DNA from: Bacillota bacterium | GTDB taxonomy: Bacteria > Bacillota > Clostridia > Peptostreptococcales > Anaerovoracaceae | Length of the DNA: 46,047 nucleotides | Direction of reading: 5' to 3' | Assembly (NCBI GenBank): GCA_017443515.1 | Contig: JAFRXM010000026.1 | Span: 1 to 46,047 of the forward strand | Shown: piece by piece, positions 31,572 through 40,013 of the stretch | Layout: every line of letters starts with the position of its first letter | How positions within the stretch are numbered: the first letter of the stretch is position 1 | Notes under the pieces: model-generated | The model's input: the letters and a program-made list of their open reading frames with translations, nothing else | The model's database searches: none | Told to the model about the DNA's origin: nothing | Translations under genes and position numbers: made by a program

Positions 31572-33107
31572 TCAGACTCCTCCGCCTACGTCCGCCCCCA
31601 GGCCTTTGCAGGTATAGCACCAGACTATGTCTTCGCCGTCGGAAACGGTGTATGAAGAGCAGCCGTAGTTCGGGAACCAGCCGTTGACTTTGTACATCCA
31701 GCCGGACTCTATGCCGCAGTCGAACTCGTAGAGGTGGTTGATGCCTTCGACGTAATAGCTGTCATACATGGGCGACCAGCTGTATTCGAGCTGTATGCCG
31801 CGGTATTCGCAGACGCGCTTTAAGATGTCGAACACGGTCTCGCCTTCGGTGAACTCGACTTTGGTCTTTCCCAGGATCCAGCCGTTATCCGGAACGTAGG
31901 GCTCCTTTTCGGGCTTGAGGTCCTCCATGTTGTTGAGTATCGTATCGCAGCGTATGGAGATAGTGACGTAGGTCTTCTTGTCCTCCGCCGGCGGATCTTC
32001 AGGTTCCGTAGGCTCAGTCGGATCAGTGGGCTCTGTCGGCTCGGTAGGCTCGGTAGGCTCGGCCGGCTCAGTAGGCTCGGTCGGCTCAGTAGGCTCAGTA
32101 GGCTCAGTGGGCTCTGTCGGATCTGTTGGTTCCGTAGGCTCCGTAGGTTCTGTAGGTTCCGTGGGCTCAGTGGGCTCTGTCGGCTCAGTGGGCTTGATAG
32201 GCTCTGTAGGTTCCGTGGGCTCAGTCGGCTTGATAGGCTCTGTAGGTTCCGTGGGCTCAGTCGGCTCTGTCGGCTCAGCCGGCTCTTTCTTATCATCCTT
32301 GCCGGGCTGCTTGTCGTCCTTCTTGCCGCTGTCGTCTTTCTTTCCGCCGTCGCCCTTCTTGTCGGGCTGAGGCTGCTTGTCCTGACCGCCGTCAGGCTTA
32401 TCGTCCTTGTTTATAACATCGGTGTCGGCGATATCTATCTGCGACGCTGCCTCAGCCTCGCGCTGGGCCACCAGCTGATCCAGCTGGGCATCGGAAAAAC
32501 ACGTAGCCATCCTCGAATTCGCGGCCTTAAGCTGCGAAATAGTAAAGGCGCTGAGGCTGGTGAGAGCTATGCTGCGCTCCGAAGCCTCACCGTTTATCCA
32601 TTCCTTCATGCTGCCGGCACTGATGCCTCCGGTGCTTCCTGAATACACGCTGACGCTCTTTGCGCCGGGCCTGATGCTGAATTCAGCTGCGGTGTTCTCA
32701 AGCGCCAGCACCTGATCTTCGAAAGCGAGCTTTATCCCTGTTGCCGCATCGGCAAACACATCCCCGTTGTGGATCTTCGCATCGAAGCCGGAAACGCGCG
32801 GGTCTGTTATCTCAAGAACTGTATTGTCACCAAGGACGAGCTTTCCTTCACCGATGATGACTGTCGCCCTGGCACCCGGGTCGAGGCTGATGCGGTCGTT
32901 CTTCCTGAGCACGGTATCCTCGCGGAGACTGTATGCCACACCGTCCCTCTCGAGTGTAACGATGCCTTTATATCCGGTAAGCAGAGCGGTAGGCTCTTCC
33001 GGCTTGTCGAACCAGCCTTTGATCTTTCCTACGCCAAACACCCCGGCGCAGACGATAAGCGCTATCACCGCCACCATAATGATGTTGGACGTCTTCTTTT
33101 TTTTCAT
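31572..33107 (-). CDS. Membrane-anchored FecR-like / DUF4430 (transcobalamin-like) protein
   Basis: A 511-residue extracellular binding protein, first gene of the ECF operon. A membrane anchor lies at about 8-28 (NIIMVAVIALIVCAGVFGV). A FecR-like beta domain (about 40-180) has GIVTLERDGVAYSLREDTVL and KLVLGDNTVLEITDP. A charged Lys/Asp linker and about 95 residues of Glu-Pro-Thr repeats follow, then a C-terminal DUF4430 domain (about 375-511): ISIRCDTILNN, ESGWMYKVNGWFPNYGCSSY and DGEDIVWCYT. DUF4430 is the fold shared with the C-terminal part of transcobalamin/intrinsic factor and is often near B12 genes. I start at ATG 33107, with GGGGGA 6-7 nt upstream, rather than 33149. It likely presents cobamide to the S subunit. 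Confidence 0.87.
   Translation of the reverse strand: MKKKKTSNIIMVAVIALIVCAGVFGVGKIKGWFDKPEEPTALLTGYKGIVTLERDGVAYSLREDTVLRKNDRISLDPGARATVIIGEGKLVLGDNTVLEITDPRVSGFDAKIHNGDVFADAATGIKLAFEDQVLALENTAAEFSIRPGAKSVSVYSGSTGGISAGSMKEWINGEASERSIALTSLSAFTISQLKAANSRMATCFSDAQLDQLVAQREAEAASQIDIADTDVINKDDKPDGGQDKQPQPDKKGDGGKKDDSGKKDDKQPGKDDKKEPAEPTEPTEPTEPTEPIKPTEPTEPTEPIKPTEPTEPTEPTEPTEPTEPTEPTDPTEPTEPTEPTEPTEPTEPAEPTEPTEPTEPTDPTEPTEPEDPPAEDKKTYVTISIRCDTILNNMEDLKPEKEPYVPDNGWILGKTKVEFTEGETVFDILKRVCEYRGIQLEYSWSPMYDSYYVEGINHLYEFDCGIESGWMYKVNGWFPNYGCSSYTVSDGEDIVWCYTCKGLGADVGGGV
31997..32287 (-). repeat. Pro-Thr-Glu coding repeat (variable-length linker)
   Basis: About 290 bp of tandem 9-bp units encode (EPT)n with occasional IKP, DPT and AEP variants. 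It makes an extended, acidic, protease-tolerant wall-spanning stalk between the FecR-like and DUF4430 domains. Unit-level variants imply past slippage, so length probably differs between strains. It is not a CRISPR array: there are no spacers. Confidence 0.9.
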
Positions 33108-33152
33108 CCGTATCCCCCAGATTATATGAACAAATTGACTTGTTATCATTAT

Positions 33153-33181
33153 ATTTTAATAATTTCCCAGACATATTGCAA
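33153..33181 (-). promoter_or_regulatory. Sigma-A promoter of the ECF/DUF4430 operon
   Basis: On the minus strand TTGCAA (33181-33176) and TAAAAT (33158-33153) have a 17-bp spacer. The leader before ATG 33107 is only about 40 nt, too short for a B12 aptamer. Confidence 0.6.
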
Positions 33182-33225
33182 GAAAAATCACACAGCAAAT
33201 TCACAAACATACCGTCAGCTTGTCA

Positions 33226-33253
33226 TTGCTACCGGTCTTTTTTGTGTTATAAT
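33226..33253 (+). promoter_or_regulatory. Sigma-A promoter of the VanY-type peptidase gene
   Basis: TTGCTA (33226-33231) and a perfect TATAAT (33248-33253) have a 16-bp spacer. It diverges from the ECF operon promoter in the same 190-bp gap. Confidence 0.6.
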
Positions 33254-33296
33254 CCATTTTAGATAATCCAAGCATCAGGATCCGAGGTCATCAGAT

Positions 33297-34565
33297 ATGT
33301 CGAAGAATAATAAAGCTCAGAACAAAAAGCGCACAGGTGCAGTCATTGCGGTCGTTATCGCTGTTGTCGTGATCGCCGGCGCCGCAGTATGGTACACCTC
33401 CCGCATCGATTTCAAGCTGCAGCAGGCAGGCTACACAAAGCAGCAGATACAGGAGATAAAGACCGCCTTCACCGACGATGAGCAGAAGATCCTTGCCGCA
33501 AACAAGGCACAGGCAGATATCATCGCAATAGCCCAGGACGAGCGCTTCCAGGCTGACAAGCTTACGGATTACCTCAAGGGGCTTGCGGAGGGCAAGGATG
33601 CGGATGCACTGCTGGAGGAGCTCGATCCGTGGGTCATAGCTATACGCGCCGCCAAAGGCTTCCGCGAGGAGTACTACGACGACTACCTGCGCGTATACCC
33701 CAGCGGCGAACCCAGGGATGCGGCAGAGAAAGTGGCCTACATCAACCGCAGCCTGGATATGATAAACGTCGAAGGTTACAACGTGCTTTTCGCTGACGAA
33801 TACGAGGCGCGCTACCAGGAAAGCCCCCAAAGCAGCCTGGAAGATATCGTGAAGCACGTCAACAAGATCCACGAATATAAAGATCAGGCCAATTTCATAG
33901 AAAGCAAGCTCGAGCGCTACGAGGCGTACCGCGCCGAAAACCCGGATCTGGAGCTTGCAGAAGTGCTGCGCCGCGTCAACGCAGGCGTGGACAAGCCTTT
34001 CTACACCGACATACAGCCGGCTGACATGAGCAAGGGCTACCTGGTGCTGGTAAACAAGTACTTCACAGTTGACAGAGACTACGAGCCCGAGCTGGAAAAG
34101 CTGACGGGCTACGGCTACGGATCCCTGGAAAAGACTGCGGCCGAATGGTTCAAGAAGATGGTCGACGCCGCAAAGGCAGACGGGATAACGCTGCGCAGCG
34201 TTTCGCCCTTCAGGACCTGGGGCACGCAGTACAGCTTCTACTGGGGCTACGTCAACAGCGCCGGCCAGGCAAAAGCCGACACCTACTCCGCACGTCCGGG
34301 GCACTCGGAACACGAGACCGGCCTTGCCGTGGACATCAACACTGCCGATACCGCGGACCACTTCGAGAACACCAAAGAGTACGCGTGGCTGATCGACAAC
34401 TGCTACAAATACGGCTACATCCTGCGCTACCTGCCGGAGAAGGAATACCTCACTGGCTACATCTACGAGCCCTGGCACTACCGCTACGTGGGCGTGGACT
34501 ACGCGCAGAAGATCATGGAATCAGGCCTCACCTTTGAAGAATGGTACGCCCTGAACGTGGAGTGA
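33297..34565 (+). CDS. Membrane-anchored D,D-carboxypeptidase (VanY family)
   Basis: A 422-residue peptidoglycan peptidase. Cytoplasmic basic N-terminus and a membrane anchor at about 13-33 (TGAVIAVVIAVVVIAGAAVW), an alpha-helical stalk to about 240, then the VanY/M15B peptidase domain (about 245-420). The zinc and catalytic residues are in PGHSEHETGLAVDI (HxxxxxxD) and EPWHYRYVG (Glu and second His). It would trim the terminal D-Ala of wall peptides outside the cell. The stalk contains repeated YxD/E-rich segments. It has a single-gene unit with its own promoter and shares a bidirectional terminator with asnS. No vancomycin-resistance genes are nearby, so it is most likely a wall-maintenance enzyme. 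Confidence 0.9.
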   Translation: MSKNNKAQNKKRTGAVIAVVIAVVVIAGAAVWYTSRIDFKLQQAGYTKQQIQEIKTAFTDDEQKILAANKAQADIIAIAQDERFQADKLTDYLKGLAEGKDADALLEELDPWVIAIRAAKGFREEYYDDYLRVYPSGEPRDAAEKVAYINRSLDMINVEGYNVLFADEYEARYQESPQSSLEDIVKHVNKIHEYKDQANFIESKLERYEAYRAENPDLELAEVLRRVNAGVDKPFYTDIQPADMSKGYLVLVNKYFTVDRDYEPELEKLTGYGYGSLEKTAAEWFKKMVDAAKADGITLRSVSPFRTWGTQYSFYWGYVNSAGQAKADTYSARPGHSEHETGLAVDINTADTADHFENTKEYAWLIDNCYKYGYILRYLPEKEYLTGYIYEPWHYRYVGVDYAQKIMESGLTFEEWYALNVE

Positions 34566-34574
34566 GACCGTGAG

Positions 34575-34593
34575 ACCGGGGACGGTCCCCGGT
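34575..34593. repeat. Dispersed palindromic repeat (GGGGACGGTCCCC type)
   Basis: ACCGGGGAC and GTCCCCGGT form a perfect 9-bp inverted repeat around a single G, 10 bp after the VanY stop. The core GGGACGG is shared with the repeats at 19.6, 37.4 and 41.7 kb. A second small inverted repeat (CATTT..AAATG) follows. Confidence 0.7.
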
Positions 34594-34618
34594 TTCATTT
34601 TGGTAAATGATGGAATAT

Positions 34619-34654
34619 AAAAGCGGTCAGGCATTAAAGCCTGGCCGCTTTTTT
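34619..34654. terminator. Bidirectional terminator between the VanY-type gene and asnS
   Basis: AAGCGGTCAGGC (34621-34632) pairs with GCCTGGCCGCTT (34639-34650), one G-T wobble, loop ATTAAA. The plus strand continues TTTT, and the minus strand continues TTATA after the stem's U-rich end. The flanking genes are convergent. Confidence 0.85.
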
Positions 34655-34661
34655 GTTTGCC

Positions 34662-36050
34662 TTAGAAGTCTGCGCTTCTTGGGGTCCTGGGGAACGGAAG
34701 GACGTCGCGGATGTTGTCCACTCCGGTGAGGTACATGATCATGCGCTCGAAGCCCAGACCGAAGCCGGAATGCTTTACGCCGCCGTACTTTCTGAGCTCC
34801 AGGTACCACCAGTAGTTCGCCTCATCCATGCCCAGGTCGTTGATTATTCCCTTAAGCACGTCGTAGCGTTCTTCCCTCTGGGATCCGCCGACGATCTCGC
34901 CTATGCCGGGCACCAGCAGGTCGCACGCGGCGACGGTCTTTCCGTCGTCGTTGCGGCGCATGTAGAAAGCCTTGATCTCCTTGGGGTAGTTGATCAGGAA
35001 GACCGGCTTTTTGAAGACCTCTTCCGTAATGTAGCGCTCGTGCTCGGACTGAAGATCCATACCCCAGCCTGTTACCGGATATTCGAACTTCTTGTTGGCT
35101 TTCTGCAGCAGCTCGATGGCCTCCGTGTAGGTAAGGCGCACGAAATCGCTGTTTACAACGTTGTGGAGCCTGTCCAGAAGGCCCTTGTCCACGAACTGGT
35201 TGAAGAACTGCATCTCCGCGGGGCACTGCTCCATGACGAAGCTGATGATGTACTTGACCATCTCTTCGATGATGTCCATGTCGTCGGTGAGATCCGCAAA
35301 AGCCATCTCGGGCTCTATCATCCAGAACTCGCTGGCGTGGCGCGTGGTGTTGGAATTCTCGGCGCGGAACGTGGGTCCGAAGGTGTATGTGTTCTTGAAC
35401 GCCAGGGCGAATATCTCAGCCTCAAGCTGGCCGGAGACCGTAAGGTTTGCCGCCTTGCTGAAGAAATCCCTGCTGTAATCGACGCTTCCGTCTTCGGTCT
35501 TCGGCACGTTGGCCAGATCGAAGCTGGTGACGTGGAACATCTCGCCTGCTCCTTCCGCATCGGACGCGGTGATGATGGGCGGGTGCGCGTAGACGAAGCC
35601 CTTCTCCTGGAAGAACTTGTGGATGGCGTAAGCTGCCACGCTGCGGACCCTGAAAACAGCCGAGAACTTGTTGGTACGCGGCCTTAGGTGCAGCTGCGTG
35701 CGCAGATACTCCATGGTGTGGCGCTTGTTCTGGATGGGATAATCCGGATCCGACGGAGCTTCCACCGTGATCTTCCTGGCCTTTATCTCAAAAGGCTGCT
35801 TTGCCTGGGGCGTGAGCACCAGTTCACCCTTTACCGACAGAGCCGTCGACAGCGGCAGCGCCGCCACCTCCCGGAAGTTATCGAGGAATTCCTCTTCGTA
35901 GACCACCTGGACCGACTTAAAATAAGTTCCGTCGTTCAGTTCTATGAACCCGAACTTATTGGAGCCGCGGTTATTCCTTATCCAGCCCTCCACTTCAATC
36001 TCTCCGGCATACTTTTCCGGACTTGCGAATACATCTTTTAAATCGACCAT
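34662..36050 (-). CDS. asnS: Asparaginyl-tRNA synthetase
   Basis: A 462-residue class IIb synthetase. N-terminal OB-fold anticodon-binding domain (about 15-105, [20 protein letters not shown]). Motif 1 lies near [20 protein letters not shown], motif 2 includes [22 protein letters not shown] and motif 3 [20 protein letters not shown] and HASEFWM in motif 2 separate AsnRS from AspRS. Length is normal. It ends 8 bp after the bidirectional terminator, is monocistronic, and faces away from the uroporphyrinogen-decarboxylase-family genes. Confidence 0.95.
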   Translation of the reverse strand: MVDLKDVFASPEKYAGEIEVEGWIRNNRGSNKFGFIELNDGTYFKSVQVVYEEEFLDNFREVAALPLSTALSVKGELVLTPQAKQPFEIKARKITVEAPSDPDYPIQNKRHTMEYLRTQLHLRPRTNKFSAVFRVRSVAAYAIHKFFQEKGFVYAHPPIITASDAEGAGEMFHVTSFDLANVPKTEDGSVDYSRDFFSKAANLTVSGQLEAEIFALAFKNTYTFGPTFRAENSNTTRHASEFWMIEPEMAFADLTDDMDIIEEMVKYIISFVMEQCPAEMQFFNQFVDKGLLDRLHNVVNSDFVRLTYTEAIELLQKANKKFEYPVTGWGMDLQSEHERYITEEVFKKPVFLINYPKEIKAFYMRRNDDGKTVAACDLLVPGIGEIVGGSQREERYDVLKGIINDLGMDEANYWWYLELRKYGGVKHSGFGLGFERMIMYLTGVDNIRDVLPFPRTPRSADF

Positions 36051-36174
36051 AATAGCCTCCTTTCCGGGCAGTCTTATGCTGCCGCAATTTTAACTGTTAG
36101 AATATCACAAAAGCCGCCGAAGCGCAAATGTTTCTTTTAGTTCTGACAAAGCTCCGGCGCAGCACTTGTATTAC

Positions 36175-36203
36175 TTGATAACGTCCACTTCCCACGTTAT
36201 AAT
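36175..36203 (+). promoter_or_regulatory. Sigma-A promoter of the first URO-D-family gene
   Basis: TTGATA (36175-36180) and perfect TATAAT (36198-36203) have a 17-bp spacer, 49 bp before the start codon. Confidence 0.8.
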
Positions 36204-36251
36204 AATAACAGAGTTCAGATAAGTCACCATAATTATACAAGGAGGAAAACA

Positions 36252-37337
36252 ATGTACACAGCACGAGAAAATATGCGCAGGTGCGTGAGGAACGAAGGCC
36301 CGGACCGCTACGTCAACCAGTACGAAGCATTAAGGCCCCTCGCCACACCGCTCGCGTTCCACAACCCGCGCCCAAAAAGAGGCGAGCCCGATATGGTGAA
36401 TGCCTGGGGCGTCACCTATTCCTACCCGCTTAACGTTCCGGCAGGCTTCCCGGTCCACACCCCGGAAAAGATAGTCGTAAAGGACATTGAGAACTGGAAA
36501 GAATACGTAAAGGCGCCGTCCCTGGACTGGCCTGACGAGGAATGGGACAAGATGAAAGCCACCTACGACGCGGTAGACCGCAGCAAGGCCTACGCCTGCA
36601 CCTTCATCGCGCCTGGGATCTTCGAGCAGACCCACCACCTCTGCTCCATAGACGAAGCCCTGCTCTACTACATGATCAACGAGGACGAGATGTCCGAGCT
36701 CATCAAGTACATAACCGAGTGGGAGCTCAAATACGCCGAGCTGATCTGCGACAGGCTCCATCCGGACGCCATCCTTCACCACGACGACTGGGGCAGCGAG
36801 CAGAACTCCTTCCTGCGCCCCGAGATGTTCGACGACTACTTCCTCGAGCCCTACAAGCAGATCTACGGCTACTACCACGACCACGGCGTGGAGATGATAG
36901 TCCACCACTCCGACAGCTACTGCGCCAACATCGTCCCCGAGATGATAGAGATGGGCATAGACGTATGGCAGGGCCCGATGCACACCAATAACGTGCCTGA
37001 GCTCGTAAAGAAGTACGGAAAGCAGATAACCTTCATGGGCGAGATCGACAACAAGCGCGTCGACTTCGACGCCGCCACCTACGACGATTGCGTCAAGGCT
37101 GTAAACGACGCCATCGAGTACGTCGGCTCCATGGAAGGCTTCATCCCCTGCATAACCCAGGGCGGACCCGGTTCTCTGTACATAGGCGGATACGAAGGAC
37201 TCTGGCAGGCGATAGACGAGTACAATACAAAGCACTTCGGCTTTACGCAGGAGCAGCTCGACGACGCGAGGCTCCCGCTGTCCGTCATGATGCCCGGCAC
37301 CTACCAGGCCCACATCAAGACCAGATACAACGACTGA
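36252..37337 (+). CDS. Uroporphyrinogen decarboxylase-family protein (methyltransferase-like), copy 1
   Basis: A 361-residue TIM-barrel protein of the URO-D superfamily. In anaerobes without haem synthesis this superfamily mostly comprises corrinoid-dependent methyltransferases (MtaA/MtbA type) and related enzymes. Landmarks: HHDDWGSEQNSFLRPEMFD at about 176, HHSDSYC at 218-224, GIDVWQGPMHTNN and CITQGGPGSLYIGGYEGLW near the C-terminus. The HxC motif that binds zinc in MtaA-type enzymes is not seen; the equivalent position seems to read HHSDSYC. AGGAGG lies 6 nt before ATG 36252. A tandem paralogue follows. Substrate is unknown; no corrinoid protein is encoded adjacent. Confidence 0.8.
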   Translation: MYTARENMRRCVRNEGPDRYVNQYEALRPLATPLAFHNPRPKRGEPDMVNAWGVTYSYPLNVPAGFPVHTPEKIVVKDIENWKEYVKAPSLDWPDEEWDKMKATYDAVDRSKAYACTFIAPGIFEQTHHLCSIDEALLYYMINEDEMSELIKYITEWELKYAELICDRLHPDAILHHDDWGSEQNSFLRPEMFDDYFLEPYKQIYGYYHDHGVEMIVHHSDSYCANIVPEMIEMGIDVWQGPMHTNNVPELVKKYGKQITFMGEIDNKRVDFDAATYDDCVKAVNDAIEYVGSMEGFIPCITQGGPGSLYIGGYEGLWQAIDEYNTKHFGFTQEQLDDARLPLSVMMPGTYQAHIKTRYND

Positions 37338-37352
37338 TAAGTTGTGAAAACT

Positions 37353-37413
37353 GGGGACGGTTCTCATTTTCATTTTGACAGTTAATGGAAAAATGAAAAC
37401 CAGAACCGTCCCC
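37353..37413. repeat. Long inverted repeat with AGAACCGTCCCC arms
   Basis: GGGGACGGTTCT (37353-37364) and AGAACCGTCCCC (37402-37413) form perfect 12-bp arms. Inside them TTTTCATTTT and AAAATGAAAA continue the pairing, giving a nearly 24-bp stem with a 12-15-nt loop. The right arm is followed by TTTTTG, so on the plus strand it can also terminate transcription of the first URO-D-family gene. This is the best-preserved member of the dispersed repeat family. Confidence 0.85.
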
Positions 37414-37555
37414 TTTTTGCGTTTTTATCACATTCATGCGCAGGGCATACGGCATGTGGAAAATGTTCATAATTATATTTCTTGTAGCTTCCCTGCGCAG
37501 GCTATACAATTGAATTGTAAGGATCGATATCGCACGCACAGAAAGGAGATCCGCT

Positions 37556-38599
37556 ATGCTTACCGCAAGAGAAAATATGCGCAGGACCGTTAAAAACGAA
37601 AACCCCGAGCGCTACGTGAACCAGTACGAGGCGATAAAACTGCTCTTCTCGCCGTTCAACATGCACAGCCCGCTTCCGCAGAAAGGAATGCCGGCCGCGC
37701 CAAACGCGTGGGGCGTCTGGAACGTCTTCCCGGAAAACACTCCCGGAGGCTTTCCGGTACACACCCCGGAAAAACTTCTCGTTAAAGACATAGAGCACTG
37801 GAGCGACTACGTAAAGGCCCCGTCGCTGAAGTTTACCGACGAGGAATGGGGCATCTTCAAAGCTCAGTACGATGCCATAGACCGCAGCAAAGCCTACGCG
37901 GCGACCTTCGTGGCTCCCGGCCTGTTCGAGCAGACCCACCACTTCTGCTCCATCGACAAGGCTCTGATGTACTACATCACCAACCCGGACGAGATGCACG
38001 ACATGATCAAGCTCCTCACCGACTGGGAACTGGAATTCGCCGAAGGCGTCTGCAGCAACCTGCACCCCGACGCGGTCTTCCACCACGACGACTGGGGCGG
38101 AGAACTGAACTCGTTCCTGCGCCCGGAGATGTTCGAGGAGTTCTTCCTGGAGCCATACAAACAGATCTACGGCTACTATCACGACCACGGCGTGGAGCTG
38201 GTGATCCACCACTCCGACAGCTACGCCGCCAACCTCGTGCCCTACATGATCGAGATGGGCATAGACGTATGGCAGGGTCCGATGCACACCAACAACGTGC
38301 CCGAGCTCGTAAAGAAGTACGGCAAGCAGATCACCTTCATGGGAGAGATAGACAACAAGTTCGTGGACTTCGACGGCTGGACTCCGGAGATTTGCCACAA
38401 AGCAGCAGTCGACGCCATTGAGCGCGTGGGAACGCCCAACGGCTTCATCCCCTGCATCAGCCAGGGAGGCCCCGGATCTGTGTACCCGGGCACCTACAAG
38501 GAGCTGTGGGACGCCATAGACGCCTACAACTGCAGGACATTCGGTCTTAAGCAGGAGGAGCTCGAAGCGGCCCGCCTGCCCATGGACATACTGTTCTGA
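37556..38599 (+). CDS. Uroporphyrinogen decarboxylase-family protein (methyltransferase-like), copy 2
   Basis: A 347-residue paralogue of the upstream gene, clearly a tandem duplicate: near-identical segments include HHDDWG, EPYKQIYGYYHDHGVE, EMGIDVWQGPMHTNNVPE and LVKKYGKQITFMGEIDN. It lacks the last ~15 residues of copy 1, and the HHSDSYC position reads HHSDSYA, so the Cys is lost. That suggests different metal binding or substrate. AAGGAG precedes ATG 37556. A dispersed repeat and about 140 bp separate it from copy 1, so it may be transcribed separately, but no convincing promoter was found. Cofactor and substrate unknown. Confidence 0.8.
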   Translation: MLTARENMRRTVKNENPERYVNQYEAIKLLFSPFNMHSPLPQKGMPAAPNAWGVWNVFPENTPGGFPVHTPEKLLVKDIEHWSDYVKAPSLKFTDEEWGIFKAQYDAIDRSKAYAATFVAPGLFEQTHHFCSIDKALMYYITNPDEMHDMIKLLTDWELEFAEGVCSNLHPDAVFHHDDWGGELNSFLRPEMFEEFFLEPYKQIYGYYHDHGVELVIHHSDSYAANLVPYMIEMGIDVWQGPMHTNNVPELVKKYGKQITFMGEIDNKFVDFDGWTPEICHKAAVDAIERVGTPNGFIPCISQGGPGSVYPGTYKELWDAIDAYNCRTFGLKQEELEAARLPMDILF

Positions 38600-38612
38600 C
38601 AATAAAAAACAA

Positions 38613-38640
38613 CGGTCCGGCTGATCAGCCGGACCGCTTT
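38613..38640. terminator. Bidirectional terminator between URO-D copy 2 and the oxoamine synthase
   Basis: A perfect 24-bp palindrome (38613-38636, halves CGGTCCGGCTGA and TCAGCCGGACCG) is followed by CTTTTTTAC on the plus strand and TTGTTTTTTATT on the minus strand. The flanking genes converge. Confidence 0.92.
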
Positions 38641-38641
38641 T

Positions 38642-39829
38642 TTACTTTACAAGGCCATGCCTTGCGAGGACTTTCTGTATGGTGTCTGCAGCTTCGTCGC
38701 AGAGGGCCTCGGTGTGGGAGGCCATAAGGCTGGTGCGAAGCAGGCACTCGTTTGGAGCCGTGGCCGGAGGCAGGCTGCTGTTTACGTAGACGCCCTCCTC
38801 GTAGAGCTCCTTGGCTATCGTGAGCGTGGGGATCGGGTCATATGTGTAGATCGGAATGATCGGTGTTTCGGACTGGCGTATCTTTATTCCGCGATCCGTG
38901 AGGCATTTCCTGAAGTAGTTGGAGATGCGTATCAGGTTCTGCGGAAGCTCCGGATGAGCCTCGAGGTGCCTCAGCGAGGCAAGCGCTACCGCCGCGTTGG
39001 CCGGAGGCATGGAGGCCGAGAATATGAACGGTCTGGAGTTGTGCTTCACGTAGTCGCAGATAAGAGCGGAGCTTGCCATGTATCCGCCAAGAGACGCAAG
39101 GCTCTTGGAGAAGGTGCCCATGTAGATATCGACTTTGTCCTCAAGCCCGTAATAGCTTGCGGTGCCGCGGCCGCCCTCGCCTATGACGCCCATGCCGTGA
39201 GCATCGTCTACCATCACCCTGGCTCCGTACTTTTCGGCAAGCCTTACGATCTCGGGCAGGTTAGCTATATCGCCGCCCATAGAGAACACGCCGTCAGTTA
39301 CTATCAGGCAGCCTGCGGTCTCCGGAACTTTCTGGAGCTGCTTTTCAAGGTCGTTCATATCGTTGTGGTCGAAACGCAGCATCTTGCCGTAGCTGAGCTT
39401 GCAGCCATCGTATATGGAAGCGTGGTTCTCCTTGTCGCAGATGACGTAGTCGTGGCGCCCAACTATGGCGCTGATGATGCCAAGGTTGGACTGGAAACCT
39501 GTAGAGAACGTGACGACAGCTTCTTTTCTTAAGAACTTAGCCAGTTCTTCCTCAAGCTGAAGGTGGAGCTTCAGCGTGCCGTTTAAGAACCTGGAGCCGG
39601 AGCACCCGGTGCCGTACTGTTTTAAGGCTTCAAGGCCGGCTTCTATTATGCCGTCGTTTATGGTAAGGCCCAGATAGTTGTTGGAACCGAGCATTATGCG
39701 GCGCTTGCCCTCCATAATGACCTCGGTGTCCTGCCTGGATTCCAGAGCGTGGAAATACGGGTATATGCCCATATCCCTGTACTCGTTGGCAAGGGTGAAT
39801 TCCCCGCACTTTTTGAACAGATCGATCAT
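38642..39829 (-). CDS. Alpha-oxoamine synthase, serine-palmitoyltransferase-like
   Basis: A 395-residue pyridoxal-phosphate enzyme of the alpha-oxoamine synthase family, which condenses an amino acid with an acyl-CoA or acyl-carrier protein with loss of CO2. Landmarks: LGSNNYLGL at the N-terminus, TGCSGSRFLNGT, VDDAHGMGVIGEGGRG with the cofactor-binding Asp, and the Schiff-base Lys near 239 in GTFSKSLASLGGYM. That GTFSKS form is typical of serine palmitoyltransferase-like members, whereas BioF and Kbl have TLGKALG-like sequence. No biotin or threonine-degradation genes are adjacent. It could make a sphingolipid-like or other ketoamine product; BioF-like activity is not excluded. Confidence 0.8.
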   Translation of the reverse strand: MIDLFKKCGEFTLANEYRDMGIYPYFHALESRQDTEVIMEGKRRIMLGSNNYLGLTINDGIIEAGLEALKQYGTGCSGSRFLNGTLKLHLQLEEELAKFLRKEAVVTFSTGFQSNLGIISAIVGRHDYVICDKENHASIYDGCKLSYGKMLRFDHNDMNDLEKQLQKVPETAGCLIVTDGVFSMGGDIANLPEIVRLAEKYGARVMVDDAHGMGVIGEGGRGTASYYGLEDKVDIYMGTFSKSLASLGGYMASSALICDYVKHNSRPFIFSASMPPANAAVALASLRHLEAHPELPQNLIRISNYFRKCLTDRGIKIRQSETPIIPIYTYDPIPTLTIAKELYEEGVYVNSSLPPATAPNECLLRTSLMASHTEALCDEAADTIQKVLARHGLVK

Positions 39830-40013
39830 GATTCCTTCTTTCTGACAGCGCGCTGCGCGTCCTTAACACCACATTATGAATAATGGTTATAGGATATTTT
39901 ATCAAAAAAATGAACTGTAATCAAGGATTGTATAGTGTAATAAAAAAGATACAGAAAAAGAAGCGCATGCGTGGAAGGCCCAAACGTGCTATCATGTATC
40001 CGGAGGGCATTCT

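Noticed and set aside
31997-32287. Dense short direct repeats resembling an array
   Set aside because: They are in-frame 9-bp coding units for Glu-Pro-Thr without spacers; not CRISPR.
33108-33296. Possible B12 riboswitch in front of the ECF operon
   Set aside because: The leader from the predicted promoter is only about 40 nt and none of the aptamer hallmarks (B12 box, P1 pairing) occur. Only the giant gene has one.
33291-34478. Long open frame antisense to the VanY-type gene
   Set aside because: It lacks a ribosome binding site and recognisable domains, and the opposite strand encodes an intact peptidase with catalytic motifs. Similar long antisense frames occur over the URO-D-family, proS and EF-G-like genes because of codon bias.
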